From Nonomuraea indica (GTDB taxonomy: Bacteria; Actinomycetota; Actinomycetes; Streptosporangiales; Streptosporangiaceae): 64,000 bases of DNA. The stretch's first letter is position 1, and each line of letters begins with the position of its first letter. The stretch spans positions 1-64,000 of the forward strand of contig NZ_KZ559473.1 of NCBI RefSeq assembly GCF_002850745.1, given 5' to 3'. Position numbers and translations under genes: made by a program. This document shows, piece after piece, positions 50,352 to 62,161 of the stretch. Under the pieces are notes generated by a model. That model was not told the origin of the DNA and searched no databases. It saw only the letters and a program-made list of their open reading frames with translations.

Positions 50352-51230
50352 GTGGCCGATCAGTTCGATGTCATCGAGTCGGGCCGGCGCGGGCATCGGC
50401 GATGGATCGGCCTGGTCGTGGTGGCGGTGCTCGTCGCGGTCCCGGTGGTGGGCCTGGTCGTCAGCCGCGAGCCCGAGGCGCCGCCGCCGCGCGCGGCCGT
50501 GCCCGAACCGATCCGGTCGATGCGCACGCTCAGCAACGCGCCCAACGCCCTCTACCCCAAGCCGAGGGTCAAGGGGGACGACGAGATCGTCCGGGTGGTC
50601 TTCCCCGACGGCAGGCGGGGCGAGGTCCGTTACCCCGCCGGGCTGGAGCTCGACCGGCTCGGGGTGCGGCCGTTCCGGGGCGTCTGGATCGACGGGGCGT
50701 ACCGCCGGCTCACGGCTCCCTACGGCGGCGAGGCGGAGGTGTCCAAAGGCGGCCCGCCGATCAGAAGCCTCACCTCCAACGTGCAGCTCTGGCCGCGCCA
50801 GCCGGGCAGCGGCGCGTACGGTCAGGTGCTGCTGTTCGCGTTCGGGCCGTGGCGGATGGCGCTGTACGACCGGTTCGACGGGCTGACGTTCGAGCAGCGG
50901 ATGGCGGCGGCCGAGCGGCTGCGTGGCCGGGTGACGAAGGACGGCTACCTCGTGCTGTCCGGCGGCGGCCCGGTGCGCCTGGCCGAGCCGGGCGATGTCG
51001 CGCAGGGTGATCCGGTCGGCCCGCAACTGTGGTTCGGCAGCGTCGTGGGGGACATGGTGGCGGTCATCCCGCTGCCCGGCTGCGCCAAGGGCTCGCAGGT
51101 GCCGGAGATGATGGAGCGGGGCCGCCGCCCGGCCAGGGCCGCCTGCCACGACGGGGTGCAAGTCGCGGCGACCGGCGGGCGGGAGTTCGTCGAGCGGGCC
51201 GTCAAGGAGATCAGGATCACGCTGAAGTAG
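50352..51230 (+). CDS. Single-pass membrane protein of unknown function
   Basis: 292 residues: a short basic cytoplasmic N-terminus, one transmembrane helix (WIGLVVVAVLVAVPVVGLVV), a Pro-rich stretch and an extracytoplasmic part of about 240 residues without a recognisable domain (VFPDGRRGEVRYPAGLELDR; LLFAFGPWRMALYDRFDGL). GTG 50352 after GTGAGG. It precedes an oxidoreductase gene by 9 bases and could be cotranscribed with it. Confidence 0.65.
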   Translation: MADQFDVIESGRRGHRRWIGLVVVAVLVAVPVVGLVVSREPEAPPPRAAVPEPIRSMRTLSNAPNALYPKPRVKGDDEIVRVVFPDGRRGEVRYPAGLELDRLGVRPFRGVWIDGAYRRLTAPYGGEAEVSKGGPPIRSLTSNVQLWPRQPGSGAYGQVLLFAFGPWRMALYDRFDGLTFEQRMAAAERLRGRVTKDGYLVLSGGGPVRLAEPGDVAQGDPVGPQLWFGSVVGDMVAVIPLPGCAKGSQVPEMMERGRRPARAACHDGVQVAATGGREFVERAVKEIRITLK

Positions 51231-51239
51231 GGTGCGGCC

Positions 51240-52196
51240 ATGTTCGCCGTAACCGCCACACAGACCGATCCCGACAACCCTCTGGCCGGGCTGACGCTCG
51301 GCGAACGTCCGGAACCGGAGGTCCCGGACGGCTGGACCACCGTCGCCGTACGGGCCACCGCGCTCAACCATCACGACCTGTGGACGCTCAAGGGAGTCGG
51401 CATCCGGCAGGACCGGCTGCCCATCGTGCTCGGCTGCGACGCGGCCGGCGTCGACGAGGACGGCAATGAGGTCATCGTGCACTCGGTGATCGGCAGCGGG
51501 GCCGACGAGACGCTCGATCCGAAGCGTTCGCTGCTGTCGGAGGTGTACGACGGCACCTTCGCCGAACGGGTCGCCGTGCCGCGCCGCAACCTGGTGCCCA
51601 AACCCGCCGCGCTGACGTTCGAGCAGGCGGCGTGCCTGCCGACGGCCTGGCTGACGGCGTACCGGATGCTCTTCGACAAGGCCGGGCTGCAGCCGGGCGC
51701 CACCGTCCTCGTGCAGGGGGCGGGCGGCGGGGTGGCGACCGCGCTGATCGCGCTCGGCCGGGCGGGCGGCTACCGCGTCTGGGCGACCAGCCGGTCGGCC
51801 GAGAAGCGCGAGCGGGCCCTGAAGCTCGGCGCGGACCGGGTGTTCGAGCCCGGCGCGCGGCTGCCCGAGCGGGTGGACGCGGTGATGGAGACGGTCGGGC
51901 AGGCCACCTGGGACCATTCGCTCAGGTCGCTCAGGCCCGGCGGGCGCGTCGTCGTCTCCGGCGCCACCAGCGGGGCGGTGCCGCCGGCCGACCTCAACCG
52001 GGTCTTCTTCCTGCAGCTGTCGGTGGTCGGTTCGACCATGGGCACCCGCGACCAGTTGCGGAGACTGGCAGTCTTCCTGGAGCAGACGGGGGTGCGTCCG
52101 GTCATCGACCGGACGCTGCCGCTCGCGCGGGCGCGCGACGGGTTCGCCGCGATGAGCGAGGGTGACGTCTTCGGGAAGATCGTCTTCACGGTCTGA
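51240..52196 (+). CDS. Zinc-type MDR oxidoreductase (alcohol dehydrogenase/quinone reductase family)
   Basis: 318 residues. The GroES-like N-terminal domain (ATALNHHDLWTLKGVGI; LGCDAAGVDEDGNEV) lacks the catalytic Cys, and the structural-zinc lobe is absent. The Rossmann domain has VLVQGAGGGVATALIALGRA. Closest to quinone oxidoreductase-like members that use NADPH without zinc. Substrate unknown. ATG 51240. Confidence 0.82.
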   Translation: MFAVTATQTDPDNPLAGLTLGERPEPEVPDGWTTVAVRATALNHHDLWTLKGVGIRQDRLPIVLGCDAAGVDEDGNEVIVHSVIGSGADETLDPKRSLLSEVYDGTFAERVAVPRRNLVPKPAALTFEQAACLPTAWLTAYRMLFDKAGLQPGATVLVQGAGGGVATALIALGRAGGYRVWATSRSAEKRERALKLGADRVFEPGARLPERVDAVMETVGQATWDHSLRSLRPGGRVVVSGATSGAVPPADLNRVFFLQLSVVGSTMGTRDQLRRLAVFLEQTGVRPVIDRTLPLARARDGFAAMSEGDVFGKIVFTV

Positions 52197-52202
52197 GCGG
52201 GC

Positions 52203-52601
52203 TCAGGCGGACACGCGCCGCCGGGTGGTGACGAAGGCGAGGACGAGGACGGCGGTCAGGCCTCCGTCCCAGGCCGCCGTCTCCGCCGCCCCCGGGACGG
52301 CGGCGGTGGCCAGGTATGCCAGCGCCGTGACGGTCAGCGCGGCCTTGTTGGCGATCAGCAGCATCCACACCGTGGCGTGGGTGTCCGGGCGCCAGGCGAG
52401 GACGGCGAACAGGCCCGCACACAGGAACAGGCCGTACATGCGCCAGGTGTGCGCGATCAACGCCTCCGGGCCGGCGCCGGCCACCTCGCCGATCGCGCCG
52501 GCGCCCGCGGCGGCGGCGGTCAGCGCGGCCAGGACCAGCAGCCCCCGCCCCACCTGGAACCACCGGTTCGGCTGCGCGGTCGTGGCGGTGAGCGTTGCCA
52601 T
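52203..52601 (-). CDS. Four-helix membrane protein controlled by the adjacent TetR regulator
   Basis: 132 residues, about four helices (WFQVGRGLLVLAALTAAAAG, MYGLFLCAGLFAVLAW, ATVWMLLIANKAALTVTALA, WDGGLTAVLVLAFV). ATG 52601 follows GAGGAGGACCCC. The first 19 codons of the longer frame overlap the operator and are excluded. An exact GCGACA-N3-TGTCGC palindrome 22-36 bases upstream makes it the likely target of the TetR regulator. Role unknown. Confidence 0.75.
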   Translation of the reverse strand: MATLTATTAQPNRWFQVGRGLLVLAALTAAAAGAGAIGEVAGAGPEALIAHTWRMYGLFLCAGLFAVLAWRPDTHATVWMLLIANKAALTVTALAYLATAAVPGAAETAAWDGGLTAVLVLAFVTTRRRVSA

Positions 52602-52622
52602 GGGGTCCTCCTCAAGAAATGT

Positions 52623-52637
52623 GCGACAAAGTGTCGC
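52623..52637. promoter_or_regulatory. TetR operator O1 (membrane-protein promoter)
   Basis: GCGACA-AAG-TGTCGC, perfect six-base arms. It lies 22 bases upstream of ATG 52601. Confidence 0.75.
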
Positions 52638-52671
52638 CTTTAGAGAAGCATGGCACACGCGGAGGCCTTAG

Positions 52672-52688
52672 GGCAACAAGATGTCGCC
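52672..52688. promoter_or_regulatory. TetR operator O2
   Basis: GGCAACA-AGA-TGTCGCC, seven-base arms with one mismatch, centred 50 bases from O1 and next to the tetR stop. Both O1 and O2 are followed by CTTTAG. Confidence 0.65.
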
Positions 52689-52689
52689 T

Positions 52690-53295
52690 TTAGGTGCCGT
52701 CCGTGCCGAGGAGTGTGTCGACGATCCGGTCGGCGTAGGCGGCGTCGATGGGTTCGGCGGTGACCAGCAGGCGCAGGAACAGCGGCGCGATGAGCCGTTC
52801 GATGAAGAAGTCCGGGTCGGTGCCGGCCGGCAGCTCGCCCCGCTCGATTCCGCGCCGCACGATGGCGCCGGCCAGCGCGAACCGCTTGCTCCAGAACGCC
52901 CGTCCGGCGACGGAGATCTCCGGCACCTGCCCCGCGTCGGAGACGAGCGTGCGGAGCAGGCTCTGCCCGTCCGGGGCGGAGATGTTGGCGACGATCGCGT
53001 GGGTGAGCAGGCGCAGGTCCTCGCGGAGCGAGCCGGTGTCGGGCATCGGCACCGCCTGTCCGGTCTGGGCGAGCAGCGCCTCGGCGACGAGTTCCTCCTT
53101 GGTGGCCCACCGCCGGTACAGCGTCGCCCGGTGCACCTGCGCGCGGGTGGCCACCTTGTCGAAGCTCAGCTTCGAGTAGCCCGACTCGACGAGTTCGTCG
53201 AGCACGGCGGTGAGGATCGCCTCGTTGACGCGTGCGCTGCGCCCGCCGGGGCGCGTGCGCCGCTCGGGGTCACCTCGACGGGATGGTGCTGCCAT
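52690..53295 (-). CDS. TetR-family transcriptional regulator
   Basis: 201 residues. N-terminal TetR helix-turn-helix (AILTAVLDELVESGYSKLSF, DKVATRAQVHRATLYRRWAT KEEL) and a helical ligand domain resembling TetR_C_11/ SACE_7040-like regulators (LRLLTHAIVANISAPDGQSL). ATG 53295 with GAGGAG. Three matching palindromes, in front of its own gene (O3), the membrane-protein gene (O1) and between them (O2), support autoregulation and repression of that gene. Ligand unknown. Confidence 0.88.
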   Translation of the reverse strand: MAAPSRRGDPERRTRPGGRSARVNEAILTAVLDELVESGYSKLSFDKVATRAQVHRATLYRRWATKEELVAEALLAQTGQAVPMPDTGSLREDLRLLTHAIVANISAPDGQSLLRTLVSDAGQVPEISVAGRAFWSKRFALAGAIVRRGIERGELPAGTDPDFFIERLIAPLFLRLLVTAEPIDAAYADRIVDTLLGTDGT

Positions 53296-53311
53296 GACGG
53301 CTCCTCTCTTA

Positions 53312-53330
53312 TGGCGACACCATGTTGCCA
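53312..53330. promoter_or_regulatory. TetR operator O3 (tetR promoter)
   Basis: TGGCGACA-CCA-TGTTGCCA: eight-base arms with one mismatch, 17 bases upstream of the tetR start codon. Same consensus as O1 and O2 (GGCRACA-N3-TGTYGCC). Confidence 0.75.
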
Positions 53331-53647
53331 CAGTGGGAGGGGGCGTGCGTCGAGGCTCGCGGCGGCGCCGGAATGCGGGCCCGGCCGCGGGCGGGGTGTC
53401 GCCGGCGCCTCCTCGCGCGGCACTGGTGGCCGGCGGTCGGTCGGCGTCGTCAGGCCGGATGGCGGCGACGGGCGGTAGGTGGATGGCAGGTCGGGGGGTG
53501 GCGGGCGGTGGGTCGACGGCGGGCCGGATGGTGGCGGCGGGCGGTGGGTCGACGGCGGGCCGGATGGTGGTGGCGGGCGGTGAGGCGGCGGGTCGGGGGG
53601 TGGGCGCGGGGCGAGGCGCTGCGCCGGGGAGCGGAGGCCGTACCGGA
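53331..53647 (+). repeat. Gap with 36-bp tandem repeats
   Basis: A 317-base gap upstream of tetR on the minus strand. It holds a 36-base tandem repeat starting at 53501, 53537 and 53573 (opening GCGGGCGGTG; third copy partial). Minus-strand frames read through it as Pro/Ala repeats without start or homology, so I treat it as noncoding. Confidence 0.65.
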
Positions 53648-54397
53648 TCACGGGCGGAGGGTGTCGCGGATGCGGTCGGACGCCTCGTCGAGGACGCCGC
53701 GGAGCTGGTCGAGGCGCTGCGGGGTGAGGCGGGACTCCGAGGCCTCCTCACGGACCCGGGCGACGAAGTCGGCCAGCAGGCCGCCCAGCTCGGCGTCGAG
53801 GTCGGCGGCCTGGCCGGGATGGGCGCCCGGCCCGCCGAGCGTGGACCAGATGTCGGCCCAGATCCTGCGCCACTCGCCGCTCAGCCGCTGGCTCTCGTCC
53901 TGCCACTGGTGGGCGTGGTCCCGCCACTGCCGGCGCTGCTGCTCCTTGAGCCGTTCGAAGTGCGCCTTCTGCCGCTCGCGCTGCCGTCCGGCGTCGGTCT
54001 CGGCTCCGACGCGGACGTCCTTGGCCATCCGGGTCAGCTCCTCGCGGAGCGACTTGACGGTGTCGCGGACGTCCTCCTTCACCTCGCGGGCGATGTCGCG
54101 CACCGAGGCGGAGATCTCCTGCTCCAGGTCGGCCAGCTCGTCGAGCCGGGCGTTCAGCTCCTCGCGGCCCTTGTCGGTGATGGAGAAGACCTTCTTGCCG
54201 TCGATCACCTCGTGGGTGACCAGCCCTTCCTCCTCCAGGCGGGCCAGGCGCGGGTAGATGGTGCCGGGGGAGGGGGAGTAGACGCCGAGGAAGCGGTCCT
54301 GCAGCAGCCGGATCACCTCGTAGCCGTGGCGCGGGCTCTCGTCCAGCAGCTTCAGCAGGTACAGCCGGAGCCGGCCGTGACCGAAGACAGGGCTCAT
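53648..54397 (-). CDS. PadR-family transcriptional regulator
   Basis: 249 residues. The N-terminal winged helix is LRLYLLKLLDESPRHGYEVI...SPSPGTIYPRLARLEEEGLV, the PadR hallmark, followed by an unusually long charged coiled-coil region (about 90-200, AREVKEDVRDTVKSLREELT) that may mediate dimerisation or bind the DUF4097 partner. ATG overlaps the DUF4097 gene stop by four bases, so the two are one unit. It likely controls its own operon through the inverted repeat at 55227-55279. Confidence 0.87.
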   Translation of the reverse strand: MSPVFGHGRLRLYLLKLLDESPRHGYEVIRLLQDRFLGVYSPSPGTIYPRLARLEEEGLVTHEVIDGKKVFSITDKGREELNARLDELADLEQEISASVRDIAREVKEDVRDTVKSLREELTRMAKDVRVGAETDAGRQRERQKAHFERLKEQQRRQWRDHAHQWQDESQRLSGEWRRIWADIWSTLGGPGAHPGQAADLDAELGGLLADFVARVREEASESRLTPQRLDQLRGVLDEASDRIRDTLRP

Positions 54398-55194
54398 GCG
54401 TTCTCCCCCTTGAGCAGCGTGACGTCACCGGAGACGGTGGTCGCCGCCAGCGAGGCCATGCCGCCACCCAGCCGGCCCGACAGCGACTTCGCGCCGGGAC
54501 CGCTCTTGTCGGACAGCTTCTCGAACGTGCTCATCAGGCGTCCGGAGGTGGACCGGATGCTGACGTCCGTCTCCACGTCCTCCGGAAGCCTGACCAGGAT
54601 GTCACCCGAGACGCTGTTGAGGGTGACGTGCCCCGTCGGTCTCAGGCTCAGGTCCGCGGTGATGCGGCCGGACACCGTGCCGGCCCGCAGGCGCCGGGGC
54701 ACTCCTCCGGCCACGGTGAGGTCGCCGGAGACGCTCTGGAAGGACAGGTCGCCCTCCATGGCCCGGCTCTCGACCCCGCCCGAGACGGTGGTGGCGCTCA
54801 CCTCCCCGCTCACCCCGTCGAGCACGATGTCGCCGGCGGCGCTCTTGACGCTGGTCATGTTCTCGAACCCGGCCACGACGGCCGAGGCGGAGACCACGCC
54901 GGCGTTGATCCGGCAGCCTTTCGGGACGGTGAGCGTGGCGACGGTCTCGCGGCGGGCGCTGCGCAGCCAGCTCAGCACGCCCTCCCAGGTGAGGTCCTTG
55001 TAGGCGACGCTGAGCCGCTGGGCCTCCTCGTCGTAGGAGACGATCAGCGGGGCGGAGTCGATGCTGGAGACCTCCAGCGACGGCGGGCCCTCGCTGGCCA
55101 GCACCGCCAGCCTGCCGGCCACGATGCGCACGTCGAGGGTGGTCACCGGCCCGAACGTCAGCTGCTCGGGTCGTTCGATCGTCCAGTGCCGCAT
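54394..55194 (-). CDS. DUF4097 beta-repeat protein
   Basis: 266 residues, no signal peptide; repeated blades such as TVSGGVESRAMEGDLSFQSV, SGDLTVAGG, TVSGRITADL, SVSGDILVRL, TVSGDVTLL form a right-handed beta-solenoid. Function unknown. It is the first gene of a DUF4097-padR operon. The window has a second DUF4097 gene (19875-20648) linked to a two-component system. ATG 55194, preceded by GACGGGGAC. Confidence 0.78.
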   Translation of the reverse strand: MRHWTIERPEQLTFGPVTTLDVRIVAGRLAVLASEGPPSLEVSSIDSAPLIVSYDEEAQRLSVAYKDLTWEGVLSWLRSARRETVATLTVPKGCRINAGVVSASAVVAGFENMTSVKSAAGDIVLDGVSGEVSATTVSGGVESRAMEGDLSFQSVSGDLTVAGGVPRRLRAGTVSGRITADLSLRPTGHVTLNSVSGDILVRLPEDVETDVSIRSTSGRLMSTFEKLSDKSGPGAKSLSGRLGGGMASLAATTVSGDVTLLKGENA

Positions 55195-55226
55195 GTCCCC
55201 GTCCCTTCGTCCCGGATCACCGTCAC

Positions 55227-55279
55227 ACAAGACACGATATGTCGTGAGTCGCGGAAACTCAAGATGTATCGCGTCTTGT
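55227..55279. promoter_or_regulatory. Inverted repeat in the DUF4097-padR promoter
   Basis: ACAAGACACGATA (55227-55239) and TATCGCGTCTTGT (55267-55279) are inverted copies with one mismatch, centres 40 bases apart, that is about four helical turns. CACGA-TATG-TCGTG is nested at 55233-55246. Likely cooperative PadR sites. Confidence 0.65.
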
Positions 55280-55315
55280 CGTGTATCCCGGTCCCGTGAA
55301 AGGGCGGGAGGGGTG

Positions 55316-55495
55316 CTACTCGTCCTCGTCGTCGTCGAGACGGGCCAGCCACGTGGCCAGCCGCTCGACCGGGACCTCGAACTCCGGGTTGAGGTCGACG
55401 AACTCGCGCAACCGCTCGCCGAGCCAGAGGAGGCTGACCTCCTCCTCGCCCCGCCTCTCGACGAGTTCCTCGATCCCCCGGTCGGTGAAGTACAT
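55316..55495 (-). CDS. DUF6104-type 59-residue protein
   Basis: A short gene encoding MYFTDRGIEELVERRGEEEV, SLLWLGERLREFVDLNPEFE, VPVERLATWLARLDDDEDE. This matches what I recall as the DUF6104 family of small acidic actinobacterial proteins, often next to the oxoglutarate decarboxylase gene, as here. Mostly helical; function unknown. ATG 55495 follows GGAG with four-base spacing; the stop is TAG. Confidence 0.8.
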   Translation of the reverse strand: MYFTDRGIEELVERRGEEEVSLLWLGERLREFVDLNPEFEVPVERLATWLARLDDDEDE

Positions 55496-55573
55496 CGTGC
55501 TCCGTTTCGGTCATGCGTGCGTGCTGCCGGGTCACCGGCTTCCACGCCTCACTCTAGGCCGTCCGCCATATGG

Positions 55574-55609
55574 GAAGACCCCCGCGCGGCCGGGCCGGCG
55601 GGGGTCTTC
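55574..55609 (-). terminator. kgd terminator
   Basis: GAAGACCCCCGC (55574-55585) and GCGGGGGTCTTC (55598-55609) form a perfect 12-bp stem with a 12-base G+C-rich loop, 12 bases after the kgd stop. Confidence 0.82.
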
Positions 55610-55620
55610 GGGGGCCGTGA

Positions 55621-59301
<3,681 letters not shown>

Positions 59302-59504
59302 GGCGGAAATCGCCCTCTTCCGCAGATCGGCGTTGATGTAAGAGAACCTGTCCAAGGTTACTCGTCTTGTTCGGCAACGCGCGCCGGGGTGGGCGTGCGA
59401 CCTCCCTCGATCCTCTCAGGACTGTCCAAAGAGGTCACGACCCCCTAGTCAATCAGGGTCATCCGGTGACGTTGCTGTTTGGTATCAACACCGGACCTGG
59501 GGGT

Positions 59505-60158
59505 TTAGTTCCCGCCGGCCAGCAGTCGCGTGGTGATGCGAACCCCCGGCGCCAGCTCCGACAGCAGGTCGGCCAGCTCCTCCCCGGCGGCCTTGAGCTC
59601 CTCCATCGTCATCGGCTCCAGCCGTTCGAGGATGAACAGCGCGTTGACCGTCTCCTCGGTGATGCGGGTGCGGACGCACTGGCGCCAGTTCCACCTGCGG
59701 CAGGTGACGCCCACGTCGTCGCGCCAGATCACCTCGCCGGGCTCCGGGGCGCCGAGCGCCTCCTCGGAGGACTCGCCGCCCGCCGCCCGCACCAGCCGGG
59801 CGGGGCCGGAGTAGCGGTCGAGGTCCTCGCCGCCGATCGGCAGGGCGTGCTTGACGCTGATGACGTTGTAGGCGTCGACGACCTGGTTGATCTCCGGAAG
59901 CGGCAGGCGCCGGGTGAGGGCGTCGACCGAGGGCCGGGTGCGCGAGGGCTTGGCGCCGAACGCCCGGTAGGCGTCACGCCAGGCCTCGATCTTGGCGGGC
60001 TGCGCCTCGCGGGAGGCGGCGTCGGCGGCGTCGGCCAGCCAGGTCCGGGTGCGGCCGTCGGTGGGCCCGTTGCGCAGGCCGTGCGCCGTCATCAGCAGCA
60101 CCGCGAAGTCGGGGCGCAGGGCGAAGATCGCGTCGTCCACCTGGATGTCGTCAAGCAT
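59505..60158 (-). CDS. B3/B4 (PheT-like) tRNA-editing domain protein
   Basis: 217 residues with a stand-alone B3/B4 domain related to the editing domain of phenylalanyl-tRNA synthetase beta: FGAKPSRTRPSVDALTRRLP, LPEINQVVDAYNVISVKHAL, PIGGEDLDRYSGPARLVRAA. Such proteins are thought to act on mischarged tRNA or related substrates; not proven. TACACT ends six bases before ATG 60158, so the mRNA is probably leaderless. It shares the intergenic region with the ArsR gene. Confidence 0.8.
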   Translation of the reverse strand: MLDDIQVDDAIFALRPDFAVLLMTAHGLRNGPTDGRTRTWLADAADAASREAQPAKIEAWRDAYRAFGAKPSRTRPSVDALTRRLPLPEINQVVDAYNVISVKHALPIGGEDLDRYSGPARLVRAAGGESSEEALGAPEPGEVIWRDDVGVTCRRWNWRQCVRTRITEETVNALFILERLEPMTMEELKAAGEELADLLSELAPGVRITTRLLAGGN

Positions 60159-60186
60159 GCGGTCAGTGTAGTGAGCCGCGGAAACC

Positions 60187-60216
60187 GCAAAATACACTTT
60201 GCAAAATTGTCTTTGC
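60187..60216. promoter_or_regulatory. Overlapping double palindrome upstream of arsR-mfs
   Basis: GCAAA-N6-TTTGC (60187-60202) and a second GCAAA-N6-TTTGC (60201-60216) overlap by two bases, giving three half-sites in one 30-base array. It is centred about 32 bases before the ArsR start and about 44 bases from the divergent leaderless gene. Confidence 0.65.
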
Positions 60217-60233
60217 GACCTAGGTTGGGACGT

Positions 60234-60824
60234 ATGGAGGAGTCCTACGACATCAGCGATCCGCGGGTGCTGAAGGTGGTGGCCCACCCGCTGCGGGTGC
60301 GGCTGCTCGGCCTGCTGCGCTCCGACGGCCCCGCGACGGCCAGCGAGCTCGGCCGCGCGGTCGGGGAGAGCTCCGGCTCGACCAGCTACCACCTGCGCGA
60401 GCTGGCCAAGTACGGCTTCATCGAGGAGGACCCCGACCGGCGTGACGGCAGGAAACGGCGCTGGCGGGCCCGGCACCGCTACACCTCGTGGGACAACCGG
60501 CGGATGCACGCCACCCCCGAGGGCCGCGAGGCGGTCGCCATCATGCAGGCCCGGCAGGTGGAGGTGCTGGTGCAGGCGATGCGGTCCTTCGACGAGACGG
60601 GCTGGCCGGCCGAGTGGCTCACGGTGGCGGGGATCAGCGACGACATGGTCCCGCTCCCGGTGGAGGGGCTGCGCGAGCTGAGCGCCCGGATGGGCGAGCT
60701 GGTGCACGAGGTGGCGGCCCGCTACGCCGGCCGCCCCGAGGCCGTGCTCGTCCAGGTCTGGCGCGCCGCCTACCCGCGCGAGCAGGTGATCGAGGCCGTC
60801 CGGCGCGAGGAGGAGGGGAGATGA
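60234..60824 (+). CDS. ArsR-type winged-helix regulator
   Basis: 196 residues. The N-terminal HTH_20/ArsR domain is VLKVVAHPLRVRLLGLLRSD, ATASELGRAVGESSGSTSYH, LRELAKYGFIEE; no metal-binding Cys or His cluster, so it is probably a metal-independent regulator. It controls the downstream transporter through the GCAAA/TTTGC array. Its stop overlaps the MFS start by four bases. Confidence 0.84.
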   Translation: MEESYDISDPRVLKVVAHPLRVRLLGLLRSDGPATASELGRAVGESSGSTSYHLRELAKYGFIEEDPDRRDGRKRRWRARHRYTSWDNRRMHATPEGREAVAIMQARQVEVLVQAMRSFDETGWPAEWLTVAGISDDMVPLPVEGLRELSARMGELVHEVAARYAGRPEAVLVQVWRAAYPREQVIEAVRREEEGR

Positions 60825-62101
60825 CCGCACGCTCGGCGTTGCGGCGCTACCTGCTCGTCTGCTTCCTGACCTGGCTCCCGATGGGGCTCATGCTCACCAC
60901 GATGGTGCTGCTGATGGCCGAGCGGGGTCTCGGCCTCGCCGAGATCGGCCTGGTGTTCACGGTCTTCTCGCTCGTCACCGTCTCCCTGGAACTGCCCACG
61001 GGCGGGCTGGCCGACGTGGTCGGCCGCAGGGTGGTGCTGGCCGTGTCCGCCGGGTTCACCGTCGTCGCGCTCGCGCTCATGGCCGTGTCCACGACGTTCT
61101 GGGCGTTCCTGCTGACCGGGGTGCTCAAGGGGGTGGCCCGGGCGCTGTCCAGCGGCCCCGCCACCGCCTGGTACGTCGACACGCTGCACGACCTGGAGGG
61201 TCCCGGCGCCGACCTCAAGCCGGGGCTGGCCCGCGGCGGGGCGCTGGAGTCGGTGGCCCTGTGTGTGGGCGTGCTGGCGGGCGGGTTCGTGCCGCTCGTG
61301 GCACCGGCCCGCCTGGTGTTCCCGTTGGCGGTGCCGCCGATGCTGGGCGCCCTGGCGGCGGCGGTGCTGCTGGTCGTGGTGGTGCTCGCGCTGCCCGAGC
61401 CGTCCCACGCCCGCAGGTCGCCGGGCGAGATGCTGCGCGCCGTGCCCGCCACCGTGGCAGGGAGCGTGCGGCTGGCGGCGGGGCACGCGCTGCTGCGCCG
61501 CCTGCTGGTGTTCTACCTGGCCTCGGGCATGGTGCTGACCGCCGTCGAACTGCTGACCCCGGGCAGGCTGGCCCGGCTCTCCGGTACGGCGGAGCTGGGC
61601 AGCGCCGCGTACGCCGTCGTCGCGGCCCTCGGCTTCGCCGGCAGCGCGGCGGGCAGCGCGCTGGCCCCGCGGGTGGCCCGGCTGGCGGGCGGCTCGGCGC
61701 GCGGCGCGGCCGCGGGGGTGGTGCTGGCGGCGCTGTCCGTCGGCGCACTGGCGGCCACGGCCGGGCTCGGCGGCGCGGCGGGCCTGGCGAGCGCAGGAGC
61801 GGCCTACGTCGCGATGTTCACGGGGATCTCGGTGACCTTCGTGCTCTGCCTGGAGATGACCCACAACGCGGTGTCCGCCGCGCAGCGGACCACGGTGTCC
61901 TCGGCGGGCTCGCTGGCGCAGCAGGCGGGCGGCGCCGTGTCCAACCTGGGCCTCGGGCTGCTGGCCGCCCAGGCGGGCACGGCCGCGGCCTGGACGCTGG
62001 CGGCCGTGCTGGCGGGCGCGTCGGCGCTGGTGTTCGTCGGGGCGCCCGGGTGGGCGAGAGGCCGGGCGGCGCGCGACGGGGAGCGGCTCGCCGCGCCCTG
62101 A
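60821..62101 (+). CDS. MFS transporter
   Basis: 426 residues with twelve hydrophobic helices. The loop 2-3 motif reads GGLADVVGRRVVLAVSAG, characteristic of drug or small-molecule efflux carriers. Coupled to the ArsR gene by ATGA overlap, it is the likely target of that regulator. Substrate unknown. Confidence 0.83.
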   Translation: MTARSALRRYLLVCFLTWLPMGLMLTTMVLLMAERGLGLAEIGLVFTVFSLVTVSLELPTGGLADVVGRRVVLAVSAGFTVVALALMAVSTTFWAFLLTGVLKGVARALSSGPATAWYVDTLHDLEGPGADLKPGLARGGALESVALCVGVLAGGFVPLVAPARLVFPLAVPPMLGALAAAVLLVVVVLALPEPSHARRSPGEMLRAVPATVAGSVRLAAGHALLRRLLVFYLASGMVLTAVELLTPGRLARLSGTAELGSAAYAVVAALGFAGSAAGSALAPRVARLAGGSARGAAAGVVLAALSVGALAATAGLGGAAGLASAGAAYVAMFTGISVTFVLCLEMTHNAVSAAQRTTVSSAGSLAQQAGGAVSNLGLGLLAAQAGTAAAWTLAAVLAGASALVFVGAPGWARGRAARDGERLAAP

Positions 62102-62125
62102 GAGGAGCGGAACACCGCCCCAATA

Positions 62126-62136
62126 GAACATCGTTC
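62126..62136. promoter_or_regulatory. GAAC-N3-GTTC operator, MBL gene
   Basis: GAACATCGTTC, centred 31 bases before ATG 62162. Preceded by AATA, matching other members of the three-site set in this window. Confidence 0.6.
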
Positions 62137-62161
62137 GGGAATTACGTGCACAATCGTGGTC

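Noticed and set aside
53331..53751. N-terminal extension of the TetR protein through the Pro/Ala repeats
   Set aside because: ATG 53295 has a perfect ribosome-binding site and a TetR N-terminus; the upstream frame covers the operator and the tandem repeats.
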